46,514 nt of DNA from WHTX01 sp038255145 (lineage in GTDB: Bacteria; Actinomycetota; Acidimicrobiia; Acidimicrobiales; CAIXPF01). The notes beneath the pieces are model-generated. The model ran no database searches, was not told the origin of the DNA, and saw only the letters and a list, made by a program, of their open reading frames with translations. Each line of letters opens with the position of its first letter. Positions within the stretch are counted from its first letter, which is position 1. Below are positions 32,991-40,760 of this stretch, piece by piece. The DNA lies in NCBI GenBank assembly GCA_038255145.1, contig JBBSLP010000047.1, positions 1 to 46,514 of the forward strand. The letters are read 5' to 3'. The translations under genes and the position numbers were made by a program.

Positions 32991-33267
32991 GTGACGTCTG
33001 TGGGTGTGAGAGCTCCGGCAGCGGGCAAGCGAGCTGTTGCGACGCGTCGAAGCGGGTGAGACGGTGGAGCTCTCCGATCGAGGGCGTCCCGTTGCCCTCC
33101 TCACCCCAATGCCTGGGGGCGGTGATCCGCTGTCCGTGCTCAGGGCCCGCGGCGATGTCTCGACCCTGACCGGCGATCTGGACGACCTGCCCGAACCGCT
33201 CGACCTGCCTGAAGGTGCCGAGCGTCCGTCCAGCATCCTTGCCGCACTTCGCGCTGATGAGCGCTGA
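32991..33267 (+). pseudogene. Phd/YefM-type antitoxin, frameshifted near its start
   Basis: The GTG at 32991 encodes TSVGVR, then the frame must change at about 33012 to continue LRQRASELLRRVEAGETVEL in the family pattern (xVGVRELRQ...LRRVxxGExVEVTDRGRPVA). In the frame used, AGAG CTC replaces an expected GAGAG CTC, so two bases appear lost from a GA repeat (equivalent to one extra base). The remainder, to DERSTOP at 33267, is intact: GRPVALLTPMPGG and SSILAALRADE. Without the shift the N-terminal DNA-binding strand would be lost. A TTG at 33037 could start a shortened product. Sequencing error is possible. Confidence 0.6.
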
Positions 33268-33538
33268 CAGGATCACCTACCTCGACTCCTCGGCCATCGT
33301 GAAGCTGATCGTGCGTGAGCCGGAGTCCGATGCGTTGCGCCGGTACCTGCGACGGCGCCGGCCACTCGTCTCGAGCGCGCTCGCTCGCACGGAGGTAGCT
33401 CGGGTCCTGTTGCGCTTCGGCGAGGAGACGCAGCGGCGAGGCGACGCCGTCCTCGACGTCGACGTCGACGCAGTTCGGCCCCCGGCGGGTCAGCCGAGGG
33501 CGCTCAGAGCGCGAGGAAGCCCTCGACGACGTCGATGA
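33257..33538 (+). pseudogene. VapC-like PIN-domain toxin, C-terminally truncated
   Basis: ATG 33257 overlaps the antitoxin gene by 11 bases. The product begins RITYLDSSAIVKLIVREPES (the first catalytic Asp in LDSS) and continues SSALARTEVARVLLRF (the conserved Glu). After VDVDAVRP at about 33480 the frame turns into basic low-complexity sequence and runs over the 3' end of the convergent hydrolase gene. The second pair of acidic residues needed for the RNase site (normally near residues 90-120) is missing. The toxin is therefore probably dead, cut by a deletion at about 33480. Confidence 0.65.
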
Positions 33539-34283
33539 AGGCGTCGACCTGCTCGATCATGGGCAGGTGGCCGGCATCGACGATGACGGTCAGCTCGGCC
33601 CCGGGCACCAGGGCGGCCAGGGCTCGGGCGTGGGCCAGGGGGATGAGGCCGTCCGACGCCCCGTGCACCACCAGGGTGGGGGCGGTGATCAGCGACAGGC
33701 GCTTGCGCAGGCCCCGATCGGGGATGGGCCACAGGAACTTGGTGGAGATGGCCAGGTTCTGGGCCCGGGTGAGCATGGCCGCCGCGGGATCGGCGGGATC
33801 CGGGGGGTCGATGTTGGGCTCGGGATCGGGGGCAGTGGCCGGGTCGTGCCACTTCGCGGCCCGCAGGGCGTCGGCGGTGAACGTGTAGGGATCGGCCGGT
33901 GGCGCCTCGTCGGTCCACAGGCCGTAGGCGTCGACGAGCACCACCTTGCGCACCAGCCATGGGCACAGCGCAGCCAGTTCGGCGGCGACCATGCCCCCGA
34001 GGTCGTGGCCGACGACGTCGACGATGCCCGCCCCCAGGGACTCGATGAGGCGCCGCTCGAAGAGGACCAGGTCCAAGATGTCGTCGATGCCCTCGAACCC
34101 GGTCGAGGCGCCGTACCCGGGCAGCTCGGGGGCGAAGACGTGGTGGTGCCGGGCCAGGCGCTGGAGGAACGGAGCATCACCGGGGTGCTGCTCCATGCCG
34201 TGCAGGTAGACGAGGGGCGGCCCCTCCCCCGCCGCCCACACCCGGATGCGGGCCTCGCCCAGCTCGTGGATCTCGATGGCCAT
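33504..34283 (-). CDS. Alpha/beta hydrolase with an Asp nucleophile
   Basis: This is a 259-residue alpha/beta hydrolase. The oxyanion motif is VYLHGME (HG near 28). The nucleophile elbow reads GHDLGG (92-97), so D94 replaces the common Ser. The acid is in VVHGASDGLIP and the His in DAGHLPMIEQ. Asp at the elbow is the signature of epoxide hydrolases and haloalkane dehalogenases, which pass through an ester intermediate. Cap-domain residues that tell these apart are not obvious, so the substrate is open. It starts 3 bases after the LLM oxidoreductase stop, giving a two-gene operon. Confidence 0.82.
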   Translation of the reverse strand: MAIEIHELGEARIRVWAAGEGPPLVYLHGMEQHPGDAPFLQRLARHHHVFAPELPGYGASTGFEGIDDILDLVLFERRLIESLGAGIVDVVGHDLGGMVAAELAALCPWLVRKVVLVDAYGLWTDEAPPADPYTFTADALRAAKWHDPATAPDPEPNIDPPDPADPAAAMLTRAQNLAISTKFLWPIPDRGLRKRLSLITAPTLVVHGASDGLIPLAHARALAALVPGAELTVIVDAGHLPMIEQVDAFIDVVEGFLAL

Positions 34284-34286
34284 GGC

Positions 34287-35570
34287 TCAGCCCCCCAGGG
34301 CGGGGGCGCCCGCCGGCAGTTGGTCCTTCGCTCCGTTGGTGGCCGCCGCGGCCGCGGCCACCCGTTGCTGGCTGGTGATCGGGGTCCAGTGGTCGGGCTG
34401 GTCGGCCCACAGGTCACGCAGGTAGGGGATGACCCCGGTACCGAACAGGTGGGTGTTCATCGCCGCCACCTCCTCGGCCAGGTCACCCATGTGCAGGCAG
34501 GCGATGAGCTGGCCCACCCGCAGCTCGGTGGCCAGGTCTGCCAGGCGCTGGCGCACCCGTTCGGGGGTGCCGGCCACGATGTAACCCAGCTCGTCGTACT
34601 CCCAGAAGCTGAGCTCGCCGCTGGCCGCCCGGCGCCGGTCCTGGGCCGAGATGCCCGCCGTGCCCCGGGCCTGCTGGGCCCGGGCCGAGGCCGTCGACGT
34701 GTAGCCGGGCGGGGTGAGGAAGCGGGTGGCCTGGGGGTTGTGCGTGTAGAAGTAGCGCACGGCGTCGGTGTAGAGCCGCTCGGCCTCGGCGTCGCTGTCG
34801 GCCACGCAGCAGATCTGGGTGAAGGCCATGCGGTGGGGGTTGAGGTCGCCGCCCCGGGCCTCGACGTGGGACCAGTAGCCGTCGACGATGGGCTTGGCCG
34901 ACCGCAGCCCCGAGAAGGACAGGTGGCCGTAGCAGTAGTCCTCGTCGGTGACCAGGTCCCACGTCTCCACGCTGCCGCTGCCCGGGATCCAGATGGGCGG
35001 TCGGGCCTGCACGGGGCGGGGCCACAGGTTGACGTAGCGCAGCTTGGTCCAGCGGCCGTTGAAGGCGAAGGGCTCCGGCTCGGACCACGCCCGCAGGATG
35101 AGGTCGCGGGCCTCGTGGAAGCGATCGCGCAGCTCGACGGGAGGGATGCCGTAGGAGAACGTCGAGTCCATGGGGGTGCCGAACACGAAGCCGGCGATGA
35201 GGCGCCCGTCGGACAGGCAGTCCAGGTAGGCCAGCTCCTCGGCCACCCGGGTGGGAGGGTTGTAGAGGGCCAGGGAGTCGCCGATGACGAGGATGGCGGC
35301 GTTCTCGGTCGAGCTGGCCACCGAGGCGGCCAGCAGGTTGGGCGACGGGGTCATGGCGAACGAGGTCTGGTGGTGCTCGTTCACGGCCAGGCCGTCGAAG
35401 CCCTCACGGTCGGCCTGCTGCATGAGGCGGATGAACATCCGGTAGTGCTGGCCGACGATGCGCGGATCGGCCAACGAGGCGGGGATGTCGACCCAGCTGC
35501 TGTCGTGACGCTGGGGGAAGTCGGCGGGCAGGTCCCCGTAGGTGACCTCGGCGAACCAGTGGAACTTCAC
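34287..35570 (-). CDS. LLM-class flavin-dependent oxidoreductase
   Basis: This 427-residue luciferase-like monooxygenase begins MKFHWFAEVTYGDLP and has QQADREGFDGLAVNEHHQTS (the EHH of the TIM-barrel core), then LPxxx-like DSLALYNPPTRVAEELAYLD and SDGRLIAGFVFGTP. It uses reduced FMN or F420, which cannot be decided from sequence, to oxidise an unknown organic substrate. The C-terminal ~40 residues are Ala-rich and dispensable in appearance. It is transcribed with the Asp-nucleophile hydrolase gene immediately downstream. Confidence 0.88.
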   Translation of the reverse strand: MKFHWFAEVTYGDLPADFPQRHDSSWVDIPASLADPRIVGQHYRMFIRLMQQADREGFDGLAVNEHHQTSFAMTPSPNLLAASVASSTENAAILVIGDSLALYNPPTRVAEELAYLDCLSDGRLIAGFVFGTPMDSTFSYGIPPVELRDRFHEARDLILRAWSEPEPFAFNGRWTKLRYVNLWPRPVQARPPIWIPGSGSVETWDLVTDEDYCYGHLSFSGLRSAKPIVDGYWSHVEARGGDLNPHRMAFTQICCVADSDAEAERLYTDAVRYFYTHNPQATRFLTPPGYTSTASARAQQARGTAGISAQDRRRAASGELSFWEYDELGYIVAGTPERVRQRLADLATELRVGQLIACLHMGDLAEEVAAMNTHLFGTGVIPYLRDLWADQPDHWTPITSQQRVAAAAAATNGAKDQLPAGAPALGG

Positions 35571-36291
35571 GGCACCCCCTCGCCGGCGTGACCGTCACCG
35601 CCGGGCCCCAGGGCCGGACCCTAGCCGGCGGGGTTCCGCGGCCCCGACGGTCACCCGTGGAACGTGCAGCGGCTGCCGGTCTCCAGGCGGGCCTCGAGGG
35701 CCGCGGCCACGGCGCATCGAGCTGTCGTGCCGGCCACCGGCCTGGGCGAGCTGCGCTGGCAGAAGCGGTCCTGAGGCTGGGCCCTCGGCCACCCTCCGCT
35801 GAACCGATCGGTGCATCCCTCGACGCAGGGCCGCCGATCGGCTCCAGTGCCCGCCCGAAGGTGTCGACGATCTGCTGCGTGGCAACGCTCCTGATCACCT
35901 GCACCGGTCCCCTCGGCCTCGCTGACCTGCTCGCCCTGCACCTCGAGTCCGTCGGGGCGGCCACCACCTACGTGCCCCCACCGACGACGGGACCGACGAC
36001 GAGTCGGTCCAGCACCTGATGGCCACGGCCAGCCTCGAGGTGTTCGACCGGGCGGTGCACAGCATGCTGACCAGCCACCCCTCGGTGCTCATCACCTCGG
36101 TCGACCTGCAGGGCACCCTGTTCGTCACCGTCACCGCCGACTGCGCGTCCGCCAGCCGCTGAGCACGTCGGCGTCCCCTCGGGACTACGCGCCGCAGGGG
36201 GTTCGAGGCGGCACCTGCCCCTCTACGGTGCGGTCGAGCCGTTGCCGCCGCCGGTGGCGCGACCAGCAGCCTGTCCCGGAGGGCAAACCCG
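35571..36291. other. 721-base stretch without a confident gene
   Basis: No recognisable family was found in any frame. A short plus-strand frame from ATG 36019 to the TGA at 36160-36162 encodes 47 residues (SLEVFDRAVHSMLTSHPS, then VLITSVDLQGTLFVTVTADC). It looks protein-like, with alternating hydrophobics, and could be the end of a lost gene. The last 15 bases hold the ribosome site GGAGG of the MBL-fold gene. Confidence 0.35.
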
Positions 36292-37082
36292 ATGAAGGAC
36301 GTCCGCATCACCCACATCGGCGGGCCGACCGTGCTCATCGAGGCGGCGGGCTGGCGGATCTTGACGATCCGACCTTCGACCCACCGGGCCCGCGGTACGA
36401 GTTCGGCTGGGGCACCTCGTCGGTGAAGCTGGCGGGCCCGGCCATCGCCGCTGCCGACCTGGGCCCCATCGACGTCGTGCTGCTGACCCACGACCACCAC
36501 GGCGACAACCTCGACCCTGCCGGTCGGGCCCTGCTGCCCTCGACCGGCATGGTGGTCACCACCACCTCGGGAGCGAGGCGGCTGGGCGGCGGCGCCCGGG
36601 GACTCGAGCCCTGGCAGACCACGTCGTTGGTGGCGGAGGGCCTGCCCACGATCGACGTGACGGCCACGCCGTGCCGCCACGGGCCGCCGTTGAGCCACCC
36701 CATCGTGGGTGACGTGATCGGCTTCTCCCTGAGCTGGGAGGGCCAGGAGCACGGGGTGTTGTGGATCTCGGGCGACACCGTGCTCTACGACGGCGTGCGC
36801 CAGGTGGCCGACCGCGTGCAGGTCGACACCGCCCTGGTCCACCTGGGTGGTGTGCGCTTCCCGGTGACCGGACCCGTGCACTACACCCTGACCGGCACCG
36901 AGGCCGTCGAGCTGTGCGGGCTGATCCGCCCCCGCACCACCGTCCCCGTGCCCTACGAGGGGTGGAAGCACTTCCACCAGGGCCGCAGCGAGGTGGCCGC
37001 CGCCTTCGCCACCGCCCCCGCCGAGGTCCGGGCCGCCCTGCGCTGGGTCCCCATCGGCGTCACCGTCGACCTCGACACCTGA
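36292..37082 (+). pseudogene. MBL-fold metallo-hydrolase (UlaG-like), single frameshift
   Basis: ATG 36292 follows GGAGG. The product begins KDVRITHIGGPTVLIEAAGWRIL, read in two parts, then needs a one-base shift at about 36365 (ATCTTGAC/GATCCG) to continue DPTFDPPGPRYEFGWGTSSV. The rest is well preserved: LLTHDHHGDNLDPAG (zinc-binding HxHxDN-like motif), LWISGDTVLYDGV, and HYTLTGTEAVELC, ending in VTVDLDT. Because all other features are intact, the missing base may be a sequencing error or a very recent mutation. The family hydrolyses lactones or phosphodiesters. Confidence 0.75.
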
Positions 37083-37132
37083 GCACGCTCATCGGACGGC
37101 GATCACCGGCGTGGCGGCGGTGACCGGACGCC

Positions 37133-37456
37133 TCAGTAGTTGATGTCGAGGGAGTAGCGCAGGGCCTGGTCGAGGTCGATGCGGGAGCTGAGACCGAGGT
37201 GACCGACGGGCTCCTCGTCGAGCATGGTCCGAGGGATGGTCAACAGGTTGTCGCAACTGATGACGCTCGGCTCCGGCAGACCCTCCTCAGGACCGACCTC
37301 GACCTCGGACCGGATCCCCCGGATGGTCCGGGTGATCGGCGCACAGGTGACCGCGGTCAGGACGGCGATGGCGGCATCCCGGGTGACCACGCAGACCGGG
37401 CGGCGGCCGGCGGGAGGCCCGAGCTCAGCCCAGACGATGTCACCCCGCGCTACCAC
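37133..37456 (-). CDS. mazF: MazF/PemK-type endoribonuclease toxin
   Basis: This is a 107-residue protein. RGDIVWAELGPPAGRRPVCVV gives the MazF strand-loop with the conserved GRRP (usually GxRP), then TCAPITRTIRGI and EGLPEPSVISCDNLLTIPR (the conserved S/C-x-N region). These toxins cut mRNA at short sequences. It starts with GTG 37456, overlapping the antitoxin stop by 7 bases, so it is translated with it. All core positions are intact, suggesting a live module. Confidence 0.87.
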   Translation of the reverse strand: MVARGDIVWAELGPPAGRRPVCVVTRDAAIAVLTAVTCAPITRTIRGIRSEVEVGPEEGLPEPSVISCDNLLTIPRTMLDEEPVGHLGLSSRIDLDQALRYSLDINY

Positions 37457-37695
37457 TCCGGCGCGGTCATGCCGGCAAGGCGAGCCGCTGACGCCACGAG
37501 GGCCGGATCTTGAGGCACGCGACGATAGGCGTCCTGCAGGCGGCGATCTGCGTCGGCGAGCTCCGCGGCCTCCAGCACAGCGAGCGCACCGCGCCGCAAC
37601 AGGTGCGATCGGCTGATCCCCTGTTCAGTCGCCAGCTTGTCCAGCCGGGCGACCAGGTCGTCGTCGAGTTGGACCAGGACTTCCTTGCGGGCCAT
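37450..37695 (-). CDS. Ribbon-helix-helix antitoxin of the MazF pair
   Basis: This 81-residue protein starts MARKEVLVQLDDDLVARLDKL, a ribbon-helix-helix DNA-binding unit, followed by GISRSHLLRRGALAVLEAAE. The C-terminal region (DAYRRVPQDPALVAS to TAPEW) would wrap the toxin. ATG 37695 is chosen; in-frame ATGs at 37701 and 37713 would add up to six residues but lie within the palindrome ACCATATGGT that probably serves as the operator. It overlaps mazF. Confidence 0.82.
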   Translation of the reverse strand: MARKEVLVQLDDDLVARLDKLATEQGISRSHLLRRGALAVLEAAELADADRRLQDAYRRVPQDPALVASAARLAGMTAPEW

Positions 37696-37696
37696 G

Positions 37697-37706
37697 ACCA
37701 TATGGT
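37697..37706. promoter_or_regulatory. Perfect palindrome at the mazEF start
   Basis: ACCATATGGT is a 10-base perfect palindrome ending one base before the antitoxin start codon. A ribbon-helix-helix antitoxin would be expected to bind such a site to repress its own operon. Confidence 0.5.
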
Positions 37707-37732
37707 ATGGCATAGGGTCATGGTCCAGCGCG

Positions 37733-38374
37733 TCAGTGTGCCGCCAGCCAGTCGCGGGCGTCGGCCAGGGCTTCGATGGTCACCTGGTGGCGGGCGGGGT
37801 AGCCGTGCCAGGTGGCGTCTCCTCCTGCGGCCACGAGGTCGGCGACGAAGCGCTGGGAGGCGTCGGCGGGGAAGGTGCGGTCCTCGAGACCGTGGGCCAC
37901 GAAAGCGGGCACACCCCGGGCCGCGGCCAGGTCCCACGGCACCCGGTGGGCGGGGTGCACGGGGGGGCTGAAGACCATGGCCCCGGCTGGCCGGGGGCGG
38001 TCCGATCCCCCGTAGGCCAGGGCGAGGGCGAGGCCCCCACCTTGGGAGAAGCCCCCGACCACGGCGGTCGAGCGGTCGAACCCGCCCTCGGCACAGGCGC
38101 GGTCCAGGGCCTCGTGCAGCGACGCCACGGCCTCGGCGAACGACGCCTCGTCGTAGGTGTGGGTGGCCCGTTCGATGCGGTAGAAGCTGGCCCCGTCAGG
38201 GACGTCGGGCGTGTCCAGCCCACCCCGGGGGCAGGTGATGGCGAAGCGGGCCCCGGGATCGACCAGGGCACCGAGCGTGGCCATCTGGAACTCGCTCCCG
38301 CCGTAGTTGTGGACGAGGAACAGCAGTCGGGTGGCCCGCCGCCGTCCCTCCGCTCGGTGCAGCCGCAGTGCCAT
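37733..38374 (-). CDS. Serine esterase, phospholipase/carboxylesterase-like alpha/beta hydrolase
   Basis: This is a 213-residue protein from ATG 38374; an in-frame ATG at 38452 lies inside the promoter of the divergent antitoxin gene and is less likely. FLVHNYGGSEFQ, then the nucleophile elbow GGFSQGG, the acid in AHGLEDRTFP and the His in YPARHQVTIE form the catalytic set. The pattern matches the small carboxylesterase/lysophospholipase (YpfH-like) group. The substrate is unknown. It is transcribed toward, and ends 37 bases from, the mazEF operon. Confidence 0.8.
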   Translation of the reverse strand: MALRLHRAEGRRRATRLLFLVHNYGGSEFQMATLGALVDPGARFAITCPRGGLDTPDVPDGASFYRIERATHTYDEASFAEAVASLHEALDRACAEGGFDRSTAVVGGFSQGGGLALALAYGGSDRPRPAGAMVFSPPVHPAHRVPWDLAAARGVPAFVAHGLEDRTFPADASQRFVADLVAAGGDATWHGYPARHQVTIEALADARDWLAAH

Positions 38375-38430
38375 CGAGCGGACATCCTGGCCCAACACCA
38401 GGCGCCGCGCCCGAGGAGACCAGCGGCACG

Positions 38431-38456
38431 TTGTATGGATCCCAACGCGCATACGA
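38431..38456. promoter_or_regulatory. Inverted repeat at the AbrB/PIN promoter
   Basis: TTGTATG (38431-38437) and CATACGA (38450-38456) form 7-base arms with one mismatch around a 12-base spacer. The second arm ends 7 bases before the antitoxin ATG. AbrB-type antitoxins commonly bind near their own start. Confidence 0.45.
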
Positions 38457-38463
38457 TGCAGTC

Positions 38464-38727
38464 ATGGCTGCACCGGTCGACTACGTCATGAGGGTCTCCA
38501 GCAACGGGCAGGTGTCCATCCCCGCCGCGGCGCGGGCCCGGTGGCAGGCCGCGCAGGTCGTGGTCGTCGACCTCGGGGACCGCCTCGTCATCCGGCCGGC
38601 GAACGTCGACGGCACGACCAGCCTTCGCGGCAAGTACAAGGGCCGGGGCCCGGACACCGAGACGGCCCGGGCGGCGGACCGTGATGCCGAGGGGACCGCC
38701 GACCATCGACGCCGCGGCAACCCGTGA
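38464..38727 (+). CDS. AbrB/SpoVT (MazE-like) antitoxin
   Basis: This is an 87-residue protein. VMRVSSNGQVSIPAAARARW, then VVVVDLGDRLVIRP, is a swapped-hairpin AbrB DNA-binding domain (about residues 6-45). The C-terminal half (SLRGKYKGRGPDTETARAA...) is the usual flexible toxin-binding region and carries the LRGKY phrase seen in PIN-associated antitoxins. ATG 38464 starts it. It overlaps the PIN gene by 4 bases (GTGA). Confidence 0.87.
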   Translation: MAAPVDYVMRVSSNGQVSIPAAARARWQAAQVVVVDLGDRLVIRPANVDGTTSLRGKYKGRGPDTETARAADRDAEGTADHRRRGNP

Positions 38728-39161
38728 TCGTCCTCGATGCCTACGCCGTCCTGGCCCTGCTCAAGGACGAGCCAGCCGCAGCCGCGGTGCAGGACCTGCT
38801 GCACAGCGACGAGCCCTCCCGCCTGACCGCGGTCGGCGCCGCTGAGGTGCTCGACCACCTGGTGCGCATCGTGGGCGCCGACGAGGAGGAAGCCGTGCTC
38901 GACCTGGCCGAACTGGGCCTGCTGGCACCGCTGGATGTCGATGCCGTGCTGGCCATGGGCGCCGGGCTCTTGCGTGCGACCCACTACCACCGCACCCGGC
39001 GGCCGGTGAGCCTGGCCGACTGCATCGCCGCCGCGGCCGCCCGCGACGACCCGGGGCGCTTGGCCACGTCGGATCCCCACCTGCTCGACCTGTGCCACGA
39101 GGAGGGCATCGGCATCGAGGTGCTGCCCGACACCCGGGGCTCGATGTGGTCGCCGACCTGA
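38724..39161 (+). CDS. VapC-like PIN-domain ribonuclease toxin
   Basis: The 145-residue PIN protein starts MIVLDAYAVLALLKDEPAAA (first catalytic Asp at 5), has TAVGAAEVLDHLVR (conserved Glu), VSLADCIAAAAA (Asp) and LATSDPHLLDL (Asp), so all four acidic positions are present. It should cleave RNA unless held by the AbrB-type antitoxin encoded upstream. GTG 38724 is the start, within the antitoxin stop. In contrast to the PIN gene at 33257 this copy is complete. Confidence 0.87.
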   Translation: MIVLDAYAVLALLKDEPAAAAVQDLLHSDEPSRLTAVGAAEVLDHLVRIVGADEEEAVLDLAELGLLAPLDVDAVLAMGAGLLRATHYHRTRRPVSLADCIAAAAARDDPGRLATSDPHLLDLCHEEGIGIEVLPDTRGSMWSPT

Positions 39162-39191
39162 CGTCGACAACGCGGTTACGGCCAACCGAGC

Positions 39192-40355
39192 TCAGGGCTC
39201 GGCGATGCCGTCCATCTGGGCGAGGACACGGAGCATGACCTCGTCGGCGCCGCCGCCGATGCCGGTCAGGCGGTTGTCGCGGAAGAACCGGGCCGTCCAC
39301 GTCTCTTCCATGTAGCCGATGCCGCCGTGGAACTGCAGGCACCAGTCGGCCACCTCCCGAGCCAGGCGGCCGGCCTTGAACTTGGCGATGGTGGCCTGGC
39401 GGCGGGTGTCCTCACCCCGGGCGTAGGTCTGGGCGCACACGGTGTTGTAGGTGCGCAGCAGGTCGACCTCGGCGGCCAGTTCGGCCAGGCGGAACTGCAC
39501 GTACTGGTTGGCGGCCAGGGGACCGCCGAAGGCCTGGCGCTCACGCACGTAGGCCCGGGTCTTCTCCAGGGCCGACAGGCAGGCGCCGACAGCCCCGTAC
39601 GTGCCCCACATGCGCTCGACGACGAACTGCGTCATCTGCTGCTGGAAGCCCCGGCCGATCTCACCGATGGTGTTGGTCACCGGCACCCGGCAGTCGGTGA
39701 AGTGCAGCAGCCCGGTGTCCGACGCCCGCATGCCCAGCTTGTCCAGCTTCTGCGCCACCTCGAAGCCGGGGGTGTCGGTGGGAACGATGATCTGGCTCAT
39801 CCCCCGGTAGCCGCCCTCGTCCGACGTGCGGGCCAGCAGGCAGAGCCAGTCGGCCTGCAGGGCGTTGGTGATGTACATCTTCGCCCCGTTGATGACCCAC
39901 TCGTCGCCGTCGCGCTCGGCCCGGGTGCGCAACCCGGCCACGTCGGAACCGGCGTCGGGCTCGGTCACGGCGATGCTGGCCACCATCCGGCCGGCCAGGG
40001 CCGGGGCCAGGTAGCGCTCCTTGAGGTCGGTCGTGCCGAAGCTGTGCAGCGACGGGGTGGCCATGTCCACCTGCACACCCAGGGCCATGGGCAGCGAGCC
40101 GTGGTCGGACCGGCCGAACTCCTCGGCCAGGATCAGGGTGAACAGGTGGTCCGCCCCCTGACCGCCGTAGGTCGGGTCGTACTCCAGGCCCAAGAAGCCC
40201 AGCTCGGCCATCTGGGCGAACAGGTCGTGCAGGGGCATCATGCCCTCGCGCTCCCACTGGGGGATGTGGGGGTTCACCTCCTTGGTGACGAAGCTGCGCA
40301 CCAGCTGACGGAACTGGTCGTGCTCGTCGGTGAACGGCTCTGCCACGGGGGCCAC
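39192..40355 (-). CDS. Acyl-CoA dehydrogenase
   Basis: This is a 387-residue FAD enzyme. VTEPDAGSDVAGLRTRAERDGDEWVING in pieces, then GMRASDTGLLHFTDCRVP, QAFGGPLAANQYVQF and QFHGGIGYMEE are family signatures. The C-terminal position that carries the catalytic Glu in short- and medium-chain enzymes reads IGGGADE, with Gly. A Glu in FVVERMWG lies where isovaleryl-CoA dehydrogenase has its base, so the active site is probably of that type. It desaturates an acyl-CoA at C2-C3. ATG 40355 follows GGAGAGGTGG. The substrate is unknown. Confidence 0.9.
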   Translation of the reverse strand: MAPVAEPFTDEHDQFRQLVRSFVTKEVNPHIPQWEREGMMPLHDLFAQMAELGFLGLEYDPTYGGQGADHLFTLILAEEFGRSDHGSLPMALGVQVDMATPSLHSFGTTDLKERYLAPALAGRMVASIAVTEPDAGSDVAGLRTRAERDGDEWVINGAKMYITNALQADWLCLLARTSDEGGYRGMSQIIVPTDTPGFEVAQKLDKLGMRASDTGLLHFTDCRVPVTNTIGEIGRGFQQQMTQFVVERMWGTYGAVGACLSALEKTRAYVRERQAFGGPLAANQYVQFRLAELAAEVDLLRTYNTVCAQTYARGEDTRRQATIAKFKAGRLAREVADWCLQFHGGIGYMEETWTARFFRDNRLTGIGGGADEVMLRVLAQMDGIAEP

Positions 40356-40616
40356 CTCTCCTCACCCGGCCTGGCTCCAGACCGGCACCGGAGCCCACCC
40401 CATCGCGGCCCCGGGCGCAAGCCGTGGTCCGAGATGTCGGACCCGGGGAGCAGCCCCTGGCGGCGCTGGGCCCGGGCTCGGTGCTCTCGTCCCGGATCGT
40501 CCCACCGGTGAGACGATCGGGGACGAGACCCGGCGGCGATGGCAGCGGGGAGGTGCGGCCGTCAGGCCGAGGTCGTGACCAGGTCGGCGCCGGCGGCGTC
40601 GCGCTCGGCCGCGCCC

Positions 40617-40760
40617 GCACGCGACGAGGCCACGGTCATGGCCCACTGCCGGGCCAACCTGGCCCGCGTCAAGGTGCCCAGGTCGGTCGTGTTCGTGGAC
40701 GAGCTGCCCCGCAACGCCACGGGCAAGGTGCTCAAGCGGGAGCTGCGGGAGGCTCACCGG
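40617..40760 (+). pseudogene. C-terminal scrap of an AMP-binding acyl-CoA ligase
   Basis: The plus strand reads DEATVMAHCRANLARVKVP, RSVVFVDELPRNATGK and VLKRELREAH, the last ~45 residues of an adenylate-forming ligase including the catalytic Lys. Nothing before it matches, and it runs into the antisense of the ABC membrane gene. No start codon or ribosome site serves it. It is a deletion remnant. Confidence 0.75.
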
